This document shows positions 30,675-39,083 of a DNA stretch of 50,410 nucleotides, piece by piece. The first letter of the stretch is position 1. Each line of letters opens with the position of its first letter. A model generated the notes under the pieces. The model was not told where the DNA came from, did no database searches, and saw nothing but the letters and a program-made list of their open reading frames with translations. Both the position numbers and the translations under genes were made by a program. The DNA comes from Oscillospiraceae bacterium (GTDB lineage: Bacteria; Bacillota; Clostridia; Oscillospirales; Oscillospiraceae): assembly GCA_902778115.1 (NCBI GenBank), contig CACYWG010000014.1, forward strand, positions 1-50,410, read 5' to 3'.

Positions 30675-32198
30675 ATGAAAAAAGCATTGGCACTGCTCCT
30701 GGCTCTGGCCATGGTCTTCGCGCTGGCTGCCTGCGGCGGCACTGCGCCCAAGGCCAGTGAAGGCGGCAGCTACGACATCACCGTCTGGGCTCCGGAGCTG
30801 GCGGTCGAGCTGACCAAGCAGCAGATCGCAGACTTCAACGAAAGCAACGAGTACGGCATCAAGTTCAACGCCACGGTCGAACCCGTGTCCGAGGCAGACG
30901 CTGCCAACAACATGGTCACCGACGTGGAAGCCGGCGGCGATATCTTCTTCTTCGCCCAGGACCAGTTCGCCCGCCTTGTGCAGGCCGGCGCTCTGAACAA
31001 GCTCGGCGCTGAAGCGGCCGCGGCCGTCAAGGCTGCCAACGACGCCGGCGCCGTCAAGGCCGCCACGTCCGGCGAAGAGATGTTCGCCTACCCCCTGACC
31101 GCTGACAACGGCTACTACATGTACTACGACAAGTCCGTCATCCCCGAGGAAGACGTGGACAGCGTGGAAAAGCTGATCGCCGACACCGAGAAGGCCGGCA
31201 AGTACTTCGCCTTCGAGGCGGAGACCTCCGCCTGGTACATCGCTTCCTGGTTCTTCGCCACCGGCTGCGTTTCCGAGTGGATCACCGACAATGACGGCAA
31301 GTTCATCTCCATCAAGGACACCTTCAACAGCCCCGAAGGCCTGATCGCCGCCAAGGGCCTGAAGAAGCTGGTCGATTCCCCGATGCACCTGAGCTCCTCC
31401 TCCGCCAGCGAGTTCTCCTCCGGCGCTGCGATCGTTGTCTCCGGTATCTGGGACTATGAGACCGCGAAGGGCATCCTGGGCGACAACCTGGGCGTGACCG
31501 ATCTGCCTTCCTTCGAAGTGGACGGCAAGGAATACCACCTCGGCTCCTTCAACGGCTGCAAGCTGCTCGGCGTGAAGCCGCAGGCTGACGCCGCCAAGGG
31601 CGCCGCGCTGCACCTGCTGGCTCAGTACCTCACCGGTGAGAAGGCTGAGATGGAGCGCTTCAACACCCTGTCCTGGGGCCCCGCCAACCTCGCTGATCAG
31701 GCCTCCGAGGCCGTTCAGGCCAACCCCGGTCTGGTCGCTCTGGCCAAGCAGGCTCCCTACTCCGTGCCTCAGGGCAACATCGAGGGCTCCTGGTGGGATA
31801 TCGCCAAGGTCATCGGCGATGACGTCAAGGCCGCTGCCGACGAGGCTGGCCTGCAGGCTGCGCTGGACAACTACGCCGCCAAGATCGACGCCGTCTTTAC
31901 CCGCACTGAGGAAGAGATGAACGCCTGGAGCGTCATCGGCGGCATCTGCGGCAGCAACTGGGACAAGGACTTCCCGATGAGCGAGGGCGGCGGCTGCTTC
32001 GTCTCCGAGCCTCTCGAGCTGAAGGCCGGCGAGGAGTTCAAGGTGCGCCAGGGCGCTTCCTGGGACGTGAACTTCGGCGCTGACGGCACCATCGGCGGCC
32101 CGAACGTCGTCGTTGAGGAAGACGGCGTGTATGAGATCGTCCTCGAGCTCAAGAGCGAGACCGAGGCGACCATCACCATGAACAAGGTCGAGGGCTGA
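30675..32198 (+). CDS. malE: Maltodextrin-type ABC transporter binding protein with C-terminal SusE/F-like domain
   Basis: A 507-residue lipoprotein (lipobox ALAAC, Cys20) that would capture malto-oligosaccharides for MalFGK. The MalE-like part (about 30-415) has YDITVWAPELAVELTKQQIADF, GYYMYYDKSVIPEEDVDSVE and GSWWDIAKVIGDDV. From about 415 a second, beta-rich domain follows: AWSVIGGICGSNWDKDFPM, FVSEPLELKAGEEFKVRQ, SWDVNFGADG, NVVVEEDGVYEIVLEL. This resembles SusE/SusF starch-binding domains of Bacteroidota. SD AAAGGAGG before ATG 30675. Codon use suggests high expression. A stable hairpin separates it from malF. Confidence 0.9.
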   Translation: MKKALALLLALAMVFALAACGGTAPKASEGGSYDITVWAPELAVELTKQQIADFNESNEYGIKFNATVEPVSEADAANNMVTDVEAGGDIFFFAQDQFARLVQAGALNKLGAEAAAAVKAANDAGAVKAATSGEEMFAYPLTADNGYYMYYDKSVIPEEDVDSVEKLIADTEKAGKYFAFEAETSAWYIASWFFATGCVSEWITDNDGKFISIKDTFNSPEGLIAAKGLKKLVDSPMHLSSSSASEFSSGAAIVVSGIWDYETAKGILGDNLGVTDLPSFEVDGKEYHLGSFNGCKLLGVKPQADAAKGAALHLLAQYLTGEKAEMERFNTLSWGPANLADQASEAVQANPGLVALAKQAPYSVPQGNIEGSWWDIAKVIGDDVKAAADEAGLQAALDNYAAKIDAVFTRTEEEMNAWSVIGGICGSNWDKDFPMSEGGGCFVSEPLELKAGEEFKVRQGASWDVNFGADGTIGGPNVVVEEDGVYEIVLELKSETEATITMNKVEG

Positions 32199-32262
32199 GC
32201 CTCCAATTCCATAAGAGCAGCAAAGGAAATATGTCATGAACTTTGGCTGATCCGCAACGCTT

Positions 32263-32297
32263 TTGGCTGGAGTCAATGTTGAATTGGCTCCAGCCAA
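32263..32297 (+). other. Intercistronic hairpin between malE and malF
   Basis: TTGGCTGGAGTCAA (32263-32276) pairs with TTGGCTCCAGCCAA (32284-32297): 14 pairs including one G-U, loop of 7. TTTCAATAAAA follows. It probably lets only part of transcription pass and protects malE mRNA, giving more binding protein than permease. Confidence 0.75.
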
Positions 32298-32319
32298 TTT
32301 CAATAAAAGGGGCAATGTT

Positions 32320-33864
32320 ATGAACAGATACAGTGATCTGGAGTACCTGCGGCTGTCCAGGGGACAGAAGTTTGCCTATAACTTCACGTCCTTTTTCGCG
32401 GGCATCCCGCAGGCTCTGAAAAACGCAGGGATCGGCATCGGCCGCTTCTTCCAAAGGATCGCTCTGGCGATCGGCGGCGAATTTGCCGATCTCTACAAAA
32501 CCTTCCGCGACGGCGACTGGAAGACGAAATCTTCCTATCTGGTGATGGGCCTCGGCTCCATCGCGCGCGGCCAGGTCCTCCGCGGCCTTCTCTTCCTGCT
32601 GTTCGAGCTGGTGTTCATTGTCTATATGGTGCTGCCGCAGGGCGGCATCTTCTGGCTGAGCAAGCTGGACAACCTGGGCGACAGCGGCCCGCACAAGGAA
32701 ATGGTCATGCAGTACGGCCAGTCGGTCGAGACCTTCGTCGCCGGCGACAACTCCTTCCGCATCCTGCTCTACGGCGTGCTGACGCTTTTCTTCATCGTCG
32801 CCTTTATCTTCACCTGGCGGCTGAACATCAAGCAGAACAAGATCGCCGAGGGCATCCTCAAATCCGGCAAACCTCTCCGCAGCGGCAAGGACGACCTGCG
32901 CTCCCTGGTGGATGACCAGTTCCACAAGACCCTGCTGGCCCTGCCGCTGACCGGCATCCTGGTGTTCACGGTGCTGCCGATCTTTTTCATGGTGCTGGTG
33001 GCCTTCACCAACTATGACGCCGAGCACGACGGCCTGAACAATCTCTTCACCTGGGTCGGGCTGACGAACTTCAACACCATGTTCAACTGGACCGCCGGCG
33101 GCAAGAGCTACTCCGCCGCCTTCGGCGAGATCCTCACCTGGACGCTGATCTGGGCCTTTTTCGCCACCTTCACCAACTACTTCCTCGGTATGCTGGTGGC
33201 CATGATGATCAACAAGAAGGGCATCAAGCTCAAAAAGCTCTGGCGCACGGTGCTGGTGCTCACCATCGCCATCCCGCAGTTCATCTCCCTGCTGTACGTC
33301 TCCAAGATGTTCGCCAAAAACGGCCTCATCAACCTCTCGCTCATCAACCTCGGCTGGATCCAGCCCGGTCAGGAACTGCCCTTCTGGGAGGATCCCACCT
33401 GGGCCCGCATCACCGTCATTCTGATCAACATCTGGATCGGCATCCCGTATCTGATGCTGATCGCCACTGGCATCCTGATGAACATCCCGGCCGACCTGTA
33501 CGAGAGCGCCCGCATCGACGGCGCCAACCCCGTCCAGCAGTTCACCAAGATCACCCTGCCCTACATGCTGTTCATCACCGGCCCGTACCTGCTCACGAGC
33601 TTTACCGGCAACATGAACAACTTCAACGTGATCTACCTGCTGACAGGCGGCGGGCCGACCAACGCCTCCATATCCACAGGCGGCGCGGCCGTCGGCCATA
33701 CCGACCTGCTGATCACATGGCTCTTCAAGATCACGATGGAGGGCGGCAACAAGTACTACATGGCTTCGGTCGTCGGTATCCTGGTGTTCGTGGTCGTGGC
33801 CCTGATCTCGCTGGTTGTTTACAGCCTGCTGCCTTCCATCAAGAATGAGGAGGACTTCCAATGA
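32320..33864 (+). CDS. malF: Maltodextrin-type ABC transporter permease MalF
   Basis: A 514-residue permease with an N-terminal soluble part (about 1-75), about eight membrane helices, and the permease EAA loop ESARIDGANPVQQFTKITLPYM that docks onto MalK. A MalF-type extracytoplasmic insertion (about 110-155) is present, shorter than in E. coli. NMNNFNVIYLLTGGGPTN is typical of sugar permeases. The ATG at 32320 follows AAAGGGG; a frame opening at 32263 lies within the hairpin and is not used. malG overlaps the stop by 4 bases. Confidence 0.94.
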   Translation: MNRYSDLEYLRLSRGQKFAYNFTSFFAGIPQALKNAGIGIGRFFQRIALAIGGEFADLYKTFRDGDWKTKSSYLVMGLGSIARGQVLRGLLFLLFELVFIVYMVLPQGGIFWLSKLDNLGDSGPHKEMVMQYGQSVETFVAGDNSFRILLYGVLTLFFIVAFIFTWRLNIKQNKIAEGILKSGKPLRSGKDDLRSLVDDQFHKTLLALPLTGILVFTVLPIFFMVLVAFTNYDAEHDGLNNLFTWVGLTNFNTMFNWTAGGKSYSAAFGEILTWTLIWAFFATFTNYFLGMLVAMMINKKGIKLKKLWRTVLVLTIAIPQFISLLYVSKMFAKNGLINLSLINLGWIQPGQELPFWEDPTWARITVILINIWIGIPYLMLIATGILMNIPADLYESARIDGANPVQQFTKITLPYMLFITGPYLLTSFTGNMNNFNVIYLLTGGGPTNASISTGGAAVGHTDLLITWLFKITMEGGNKYYMASVVGILVFVVVALISLVVYSLLPSIKNEEDFQ

Positions 33865-34757
33865 GTAATAAAAATATCACCATGGAAGAGGGCCAGCCGC
33901 GCCTGAAGCGCAGCATGGGCCAGAAGGCCGCCAACCGGATCAGCAATACGGTCATCTATATCCTGCTGATCGTCATCAGCTTCATCTGGCTGCTGCCCTT
34001 TATCTTTATCTTCCTGCAGTCCTTCCGCGCGGAGCTGCGCGGCCCGGTCGGCTATGTCGTTCCGCATACCTGGGGCCTGGACAACTATCAGCGCCTGCTG
34101 ACCAGCAACTTCAAAAAATGGTATCTGAACACCTTCATCATCGCGCTCGTCGTCGCGGCGCTGCAGACGGTGATCGTTCTGTGCATGAGCTACACGCTCT
34201 CCCGATTCCGCTTCAAGCTGCGCGGCCCGCTGATGCGCTTCATGCTGATCCTCGGCATGTTCCCCGGCATGCTGACCATGATCATCCTCTACCGCGTGCT
34301 CAAGGACCTGGGCCTGACCCAGGCCAACGCGGTGCCCGGCCTGATCCTGGTGTACGTGGCCTCCTCCGGCATGGGCTACTATGTGTCCAAGGGCTTCTTT
34401 GACACGATCCCCAAGTCGCTGGACGAGGCGGCGCGCGTGGACGGCGCGACCCGGTCGCAGGTGCTGACCAAGATCATCCTGCCGCTGGCCAAGCCCATCG
34501 TGATCTACACGATCCTGACCGCCTTCATGGGCCCCTGGGGCGACTTCGTCTTCGCCCGCTACATCGCCTTCGGCACCTCCAGCGGCTACAACGTGGCCGT
34601 CGGTATGTTCGACTGGCTGAGCAAGGACCAGATCGGCCAGTGGTACACGACCTTCTGCGCCGGCGGCGTGGTGGTTGCCCTGCCGGTCACGATCCTGTTC
34701 ATGTGCCTGCAGAAGTATTATGTCGAGGGCGTGACAGGCGGCGCCGTCAAGGGCTGA
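33861..34757 (+). CDS. malG: Maltodextrin-type ABC transporter permease MalG
   Basis: A 298-residue permease with six predicted membrane helices, the partner of MalF in the sugar channel. The EAA loop is LDEAARVDGATRSQVLTKII, close to the canonical EAAxxDGA. N-terminal pattern SFIWLLPFIFIFLQSFR is usual for the family. It starts within the malF stop (ATGA). A small palindrome GGCTGATCGATCAGCC (34752-34767) overlaps its stop and separates it from the ATPase gene. Confidence 0.94.
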   Translation: MSNKNITMEEGQPRLKRSMGQKAANRISNTVIYILLIVISFIWLLPFIFIFLQSFRAELRGPVGYVVPHTWGLDNYQRLLTSNFKKWYLNTFIIALVVAALQTVIVLCMSYTLSRFRFKLRGPLMRFMLILGMFPGMLTMIILYRVLKDLGLTQANAVPGLILVYVASSGMGYYVSKGFFDTIPKSLDEAARVDGATRSQVLTKIILPLAKPIVIYTILTAFMGPWGDFVFARYIAFGTSSGYNVAVGMFDWLSKDQIGQWYTTFCAGGVVVALPVTILFMCLQKYYVEGVTGGAVKG

Positions 34758-34767
34758 TCGATCAGCC
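34752..34767 (+). other. Short palindrome between malG and the ATPase gene
   Basis: GGCTGATCGATCAGCC, a perfect palindrome overlapping the malG stop. No T tract; the role is uncertain. Confidence 0.4.
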
Positions 34768-34790
34768 GATTGAGAAAAGGAGCTGTTATT

Positions 34791-35918
<1,128 letters not shown>

Positions 35919-35942
35919 GCCCGTAGCTTCACGGCTGGAAAG

Positions 35943-35979
35943 AAAAAGATGATCTGCAGAAATGCAGATCATCTTTTTT
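35943..35979 (+). terminator. Terminator of the mal operon
   Basis: A 16-bp perfect stem (35943-35958 with 35963-35978), GAAA loop, ending in a T run. Confidence 0.93.
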
Positions 35980-35998
35980 GTGCTTTATGTGAGATCGC

Positions 35999-36439
35999 TT
36001 ATTCGACCTCGACGACGCCGTTTTCCCTGACGGTAACGGTCATCCCTGTCTGAACATAGTTCAGGAAATCCTCACCGAGCTGATCGACAACGGGCATCGA
36101 GGCCTCGGTCCACACGTCGCCGAGGATCGCGCCGGAGGCGGCCAGCGAGTCGATCGGCATCGAAAACAGCAGGCAGGCCGGCTGCTTGCCCATCGCACAG
36201 GCGGTATAGAGAACCATGCCGCCGGTCGTGGAGCCAATGGTCATCGGCAGGCACAGCGCCTTGCCGAGCATGGGCTTTTTGTAGATATCGGGATTGTTCT
36301 GGTCGCCGCATTTGACAGCCTTGTCTCCGAACATGAGCGCCATCTGGAAGCTGGCCAGCGTGTTGAAGCCGCCGCGGGAGACCAGCGCCTCGGCTGTACA
36401 GGTGCCGGGAACGATCACACGTCCTTGAAACTGCTTCAT
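35999..36439 (-). CDS. Aconitase X swivel (small) subunit, DUF126
   Basis: A 146-residue protein that forms the swivel domain of aconitase X, an enzyme family that dehydrates cis-3-hydroxy-L-proline or, in archaea, mevalonate-5-phosphate. Typical: QGRVIVPGTCTAEALVSRGGFN, GKALCLPMTIGSTTGGMVLY and DSLAASGAILGD. ATG 36439 has a strong AAAGGAGG and overlaps the large-subunit stop as ATGA. The longer frame to 36814 is antisense-phase sequence within the large subunit and is not real. Confidence 0.88.
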   Translation of the reverse strand: MKQFQGRVIVPGTCTAEALVSRGGFNTLASFQMALMFGDKAVKCGDQNNPDIYKKPMLGKALCLPMTIGSTTGGMVLYTACAMGKQPACLLFSMPIDSLAASGAILGDVWTEASMPVVDQLGEDFLNYVQTGMTVTVRENGVVEVE

Positions 36440-37716
36440 GTCCGCGCCTCCTTTGTCGTGATGATGTCCAGGATCTCCGCTTCGGTGTAATACCGCGCGC
36501 TGGTATAGGTGCGGAGTTTGTTGGAGCAGGTGATGACAGCCTTCTTTTTGCACAGGGGATTGTTCATGTACATCAGGGGGCAGATATAACTGAGGATGAC
36601 GCCGTAGCTGCGGAGTTTGGAGGCATAGATCGTCTTTTCCAGTTCCCGCAGGACGGGCGTGGAGGCGGTAAAGACCGTCGGCACGGTGAGCTCCGACAGC
36701 CCTTTGGCACGCAGCGCAGCCTCGATGCGGTCGGACCAGTCGATCAGCTGGGACATCGTCAGATGCGGGCAGCCGATGAAGCAAAGCTGCGGTTTGGCGT
36801 CGGGATTTTTCCAAACGACGGGGTATTCGCGCTGGACGCGCGCAAGCTCCGCGTCGTCGATCACATAAGTCTGCGCATCCTCCCGGATCAGGGCTTCGCC
36901 CTGCGCGCAGGCCTCGGGGGTCAGGTTTTCGATGTGGTACAGGCCCACGGCCCCGTTGGAGGCCGCCGCAGCGCCGAAATCCTTGAGATAGGCGCAGGCC
37001 TTTTCGTCCAGCTCGCCGCCAAGGAAGCGGTCCAGACCCTTCACATAGGGCACGCCCTCCATGACCTTCATGCCGATGGCGGAGCCGAGCAGCTGCGCCT
37101 CCGGACGCTTCTCGCAGCGGACTTCCACGATCCAGTCCGCCTTTCGTCCCTCATCGGTCAGCAGGCCGAATTCCGGGACAAAGCCGGCGATGGAGCCCAT
37201 CAGCTCGATGATGCCGGAGTTGCGGTTGCAGCGCGCGCCGAGCACGGAGTTGGCATAGACGACGGCGGAGCTCTCCGCCCAGGAGAGCACGTCGCCCGGC
37301 TGCGGCTTGTTGCCGACCTGGTCGAGATAGCAGGTGCAGGTATAGTCATCGTCATTGGTGATGCCGAGCTTGCGCAGCTGCGCCTCATAGGGTTTCTGAT
37401 CGGTGTACATGATCTTCTTGAACACCAGGTCTTCCAGAAGCGACGAAGGCACCTTCGGATCCAGCGGTTTGGGGTCCGCGGTGAACTTCTGTCCACTGAC
37501 GAGCCCCGCGTCCAGGAGCTGATCGTACAGCTCATAGACCGGCCTGATCGCTTTCAGACCGAAGGAGATGACCGTGTGGCCGTATTTGCCGGTGACGGGC
37601 ACCATGCGCTTCGCGCCGAAGGCTTCGCCGTACATGACGAGGGTCTTGACGACCTTGGCCATGGTCTCGCCCTTCGCACCGTCCAGAAGGGCCTGCTGTT
37701 CGGGCGTCAGGATCAT
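36436..37716 (-). CDS. Aconitase X catalytic (large) subunit, DUF521
   Basis: A 426-residue catalytic subunit of aconitase X, an Fe-S hydro-lyase. Visible are the N-terminal LTPEQQALLDGAKGETMAKV, YTCTCYLDQVGNKPQPGDVLSWAESSAVVYANS with cysteines, VLGARCNRNSGIIE, FIGCPHLTMSQL, and CPLMYMNNPLCKKKAVITCSNKLRTY, which provide the cluster and substrate ligands in this family. Start is ATG 37716, 8 bases from AAAGGAG; GTG 37725 is in frame but overlaps the SD. The substrate (a hydroxyproline or another hydroxy acid) is not shown by context: no proline-racemase gene is nearby. Confidence 0.9.
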   Translation of the reverse strand: MILTPEQQALLDGAKGETMAKVVKTLVMYGEAFGAKRMVPVTGKYGHTVISFGLKAIRPVYELYDQLLDAGLVSGQKFTADPKPLDPKVPSSLLEDLVFKKIMYTDQKPYEAQLRKLGITNDDDYTCTCYLDQVGNKPQPGDVLSWAESSAVVYANSVLGARCNRNSGIIELMGSIAGFVPEFGLLTDEGRKADWIVEVRCEKRPEAQLLGSAIGMKVMEGVPYVKGLDRFLGGELDEKACAYLKDFGAAAASNGAVGLYHIENLTPEACAQGEALIREDAQTYVIDDAELARVQREYPVVWKNPDAKPQLCFIGCPHLTMSQLIDWSDRIEAALRAKGLSELTVPTVFTASTPVLRELEKTIYASKLRSYGVILSYICPLMYMNNPLCKKKAVITCSNKLRTYTSARYYTEAEILDIITTKEART

Positions 37717-37784
37717 ATCAATCACTCCTTTTTGTAAATTTTTTATTGCTTTTTTGGCTTTTCCGACCGTTTTCTCTGTTTTTT

Positions 37785-37813
37785 ATTCTATCATTCTGCT
37801 GCGCCCTTGTCAA
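37785..37813 (-). promoter_or_regulatory. Sigma-A promoter of the aconitase X operon
   Basis: Minus strand: TTGACA (37813-37808), 17-base spacer, TAGAAT (37790-37785). The leader is about 65 bases and T/A-rich. Confidence 0.78.
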
Positions 37814-37854
37814 CGCGGGGAACGGAAGCGCTGCTTCGAAGGCGGGAGGAAAAC

Positions 37855-37883
37855 AAAAAAACTCCCCCGGTTTCCCGGGGGAG
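37855..37883 (-). terminator. Terminator of the structured RNA
   Basis: On the minus strand CTCCCCCGG (37883-37875) pairs with CCGGGGGAG (37870-37862) around a 4-base loop, followed by seven T residues (37861-37855). It fixes the direction of the RNA. Confidence 0.9.
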
Positions 37884-38125
37884 CATCCCGCAAATGCCGT
37901 GTCGGCCCAATGATAACCTGCACGAATGGGCAGGTGGGTCGCCTAAGTTCTGTTTCACTGCTTCCAACGTCCGGCCGAGGCCGGGAGGCCTGCAATCCGC
38001 AGATTCAAATCGGCATCCCTTATAAGTGATGTGGGTTTATTGGGCCAAAATGTCTGATAAGACAACACGCGCACCGCAGGAACTTGTCTTCCTGTGATGT
38101 CTGCGGGACACAGTACAGCCTATGT
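37855..38125 (-). ncRNA. ssrS: Structured RNA, probable 6S RNA
   Basis: A non-coding RNA on the minus strand, with no ORF and a clear terminator. Nested long-range pairs hold it together: TCCCGCA (38108-38102) with TGCGGGA (37892-37886), and GGCCCAAT (38046-38039) with ATTGGGCC (37911-37904). Local hairpins include CAGGAA/TTCCTG near 38085 and ACCTGC/GCAGGT near 37925. The long rod with side bulges, and the 3' half GGCGACCCACCTGC followed by a small hairpin, resemble 6S RNA, which binds sigma-A RNA polymerase. The name is my best judgement; the 5' end is approximate. Confidence 0.55.
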
Positions 38126-38139
38126 CCGCACTCCGGGGA

Positions 38140-38427
38140 TTATTCCCCGTCCTCCTCGTCGTCGAAGAGCAGGACCATGAAATGCTCGTAAACGTCCTGC
38201 AGCTGATCCTCGTCGTCGATGGATTCGTACAGATCGTCGCCGTTTTCGTCCTGGACCACGCGCAGGATGATCATGCCGTAGTCCGGGTCGTTCTCGTCCA
38301 TGTCGGCCGGCAGGAAGGCCATATAGGTCTCGCCGTTGTAGTCCATGGTGTCGAGCACTTCCAGCTCGAACTCCTGACCGTCGTCATCGATGATGGTGAT
38401 ATAATCGCTGCCGTAATCTTCGCTCAT
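38140..38427 (-). CDS. DUF1292 (YrzB-like) acidic protein
   Basis: A 95-residue very acidic protein of the DUF1292 family, function unknown. Pattern: YITIIDDDGQEFELEVLDTM, YNGETYMAFLPADMDENDP, then IILRVVQDENGDDLYESIDD. In many Firmicutes the family lies beside yrrK/yqgF and yrrL; here it stands after a BofC-like gene. ATG 38427 was preferred over ATG 38436 because GGAGG directly touches the latter. It has its own promoter. Confidence 0.88.
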   Translation of the reverse strand: MSEDYGSDYITIIDDDGQEFELEVLDTMDYNGETYMAFLPADMDENDPDYGMIILRVVQDENGDDLYESIDDEDQLQDVYEHFMVLLFDDEEDGE

Positions 38428-38457
38428 CGTCTTCATCCTCCGTTCGATTGTATCTTT

Positions 38458-38486
38458 ATTCTATCGCATTGCCCGGAAGAAATCAA
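38458..38486 (-). promoter_or_regulatory. Sigma-A promoter of the DUF1292 gene
   Basis: Minus strand: TTGATT (38486-38481), 17-base spacer, TAGAAT (38463-38458). Confidence 0.68.
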
Positions 38487-38491
38487 CAGTT

Positions 38492-38833
38492 TTATGAGCC
38501 GAGGTCTTCCAGCAGCTGCAGCAGGCTCTGCCGGTCTTCGGCGGGGATGCCGCGCTGCAGCATGGCGCGGTCCGCCGCGCGCAGGGTGCTCAGCTCGATG
38601 GAGGTGACTGTTTCCGGCCCGGCCCCGCGCCGGTTGGGATAGACGGCGATGCGTCCCTCCTGCGCGCGCAGATAGAATTTGGCCTGCTCGGCCCGGCTGG
38701 TCAGGCTGCGGTAGATTTCCACCGGCAGCGAGCTTTCCCAGGGGCTGCGGATGCTGCGAAAGGCGGCGAGCCCCGTGTAAACGCTCGCTGCCATCAGGCA
38801 CATCAGAAAAAACGCGCGGATCCTCATTTTCAT
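38492..38833 (-). CDS. BofC C-terminal-like small secreted or membrane protein
   Basis: A 113-residue protein with one N-terminal hydrophobic segment (about 6-24, signal or anchor) and a short globular tail. The tail YLRAQEGRIAVYPNRRGAG, TSIELSTLRAADRAMLQRGI and LLQLLEDLGS resembles the C-terminal domain of BofC, a forespore protein that restrains the SpoIVB signalling protease in Bacillus; the N-terminal BofC domain is absent. The likeness is moderate. GAGGTGG lies before ATG 38833. Confidence 0.68.
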   Translation of the reverse strand: MKMRIRAFFLMCLMAASVYTGLAAFRSIRSPWESSLPVEIYRSLTSRAEQAKFYLRAQEGRIAVYPNRRGAGPETVTSIELSTLRAADRAMLQRGIPAEDRQSLLQLLEDLGS

Positions 38834-38980
38834 GCTTCCACCTCTTTTTTCTATTGATCATTGCACGGCAAAATCATCAGTCATGATAGCTTTCCCGCTT
38901 CCGCCGGCGATTATTCCGGCGGGCGCAATTATGAAGCTTCCTTAAACTTTCAAAAAGTGCTACCGCTCCTTGACGGTATG

Positions 38981-38989
38981 TGATATAAT
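38981..38989 (+). promoter_or_regulatory. Extended -10 promoter before the PBP gene
   Basis: TGATATAAT: a consensus -10 with TGN extension and no good -35 hexamer. About 95 bases before the start codon. Confidence 0.55.
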
Positions 38990-39083
38990 TGCCAACATCG
39001 GATATTATATAATTTACAATAGATCGAAACTGCCCTGTCGGGTGCTGCGCCCGACCTTCGGAAGGGGAGGGATTTTCACTTCC

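Noticed and set aside
36440..36814. Longer N-terminus for the aconitase X small subunit
   Set aside because: The extension lies wholly within the large-subunit gene in another frame, while ATG 36439 has a strong SD.
37990..38030. TTCAAATC-containing stretch that recalls a tRNA T-loop
   Set aside because: No acceptor stem, anticodon arm or CCA-ready end can be formed around it; it belongs to the structured RNA.
37862..38110. Riboswitch on the plus strand
   Set aside because: The terminator has its T run on the minus strand, and no gene lies downstream on the plus strand.
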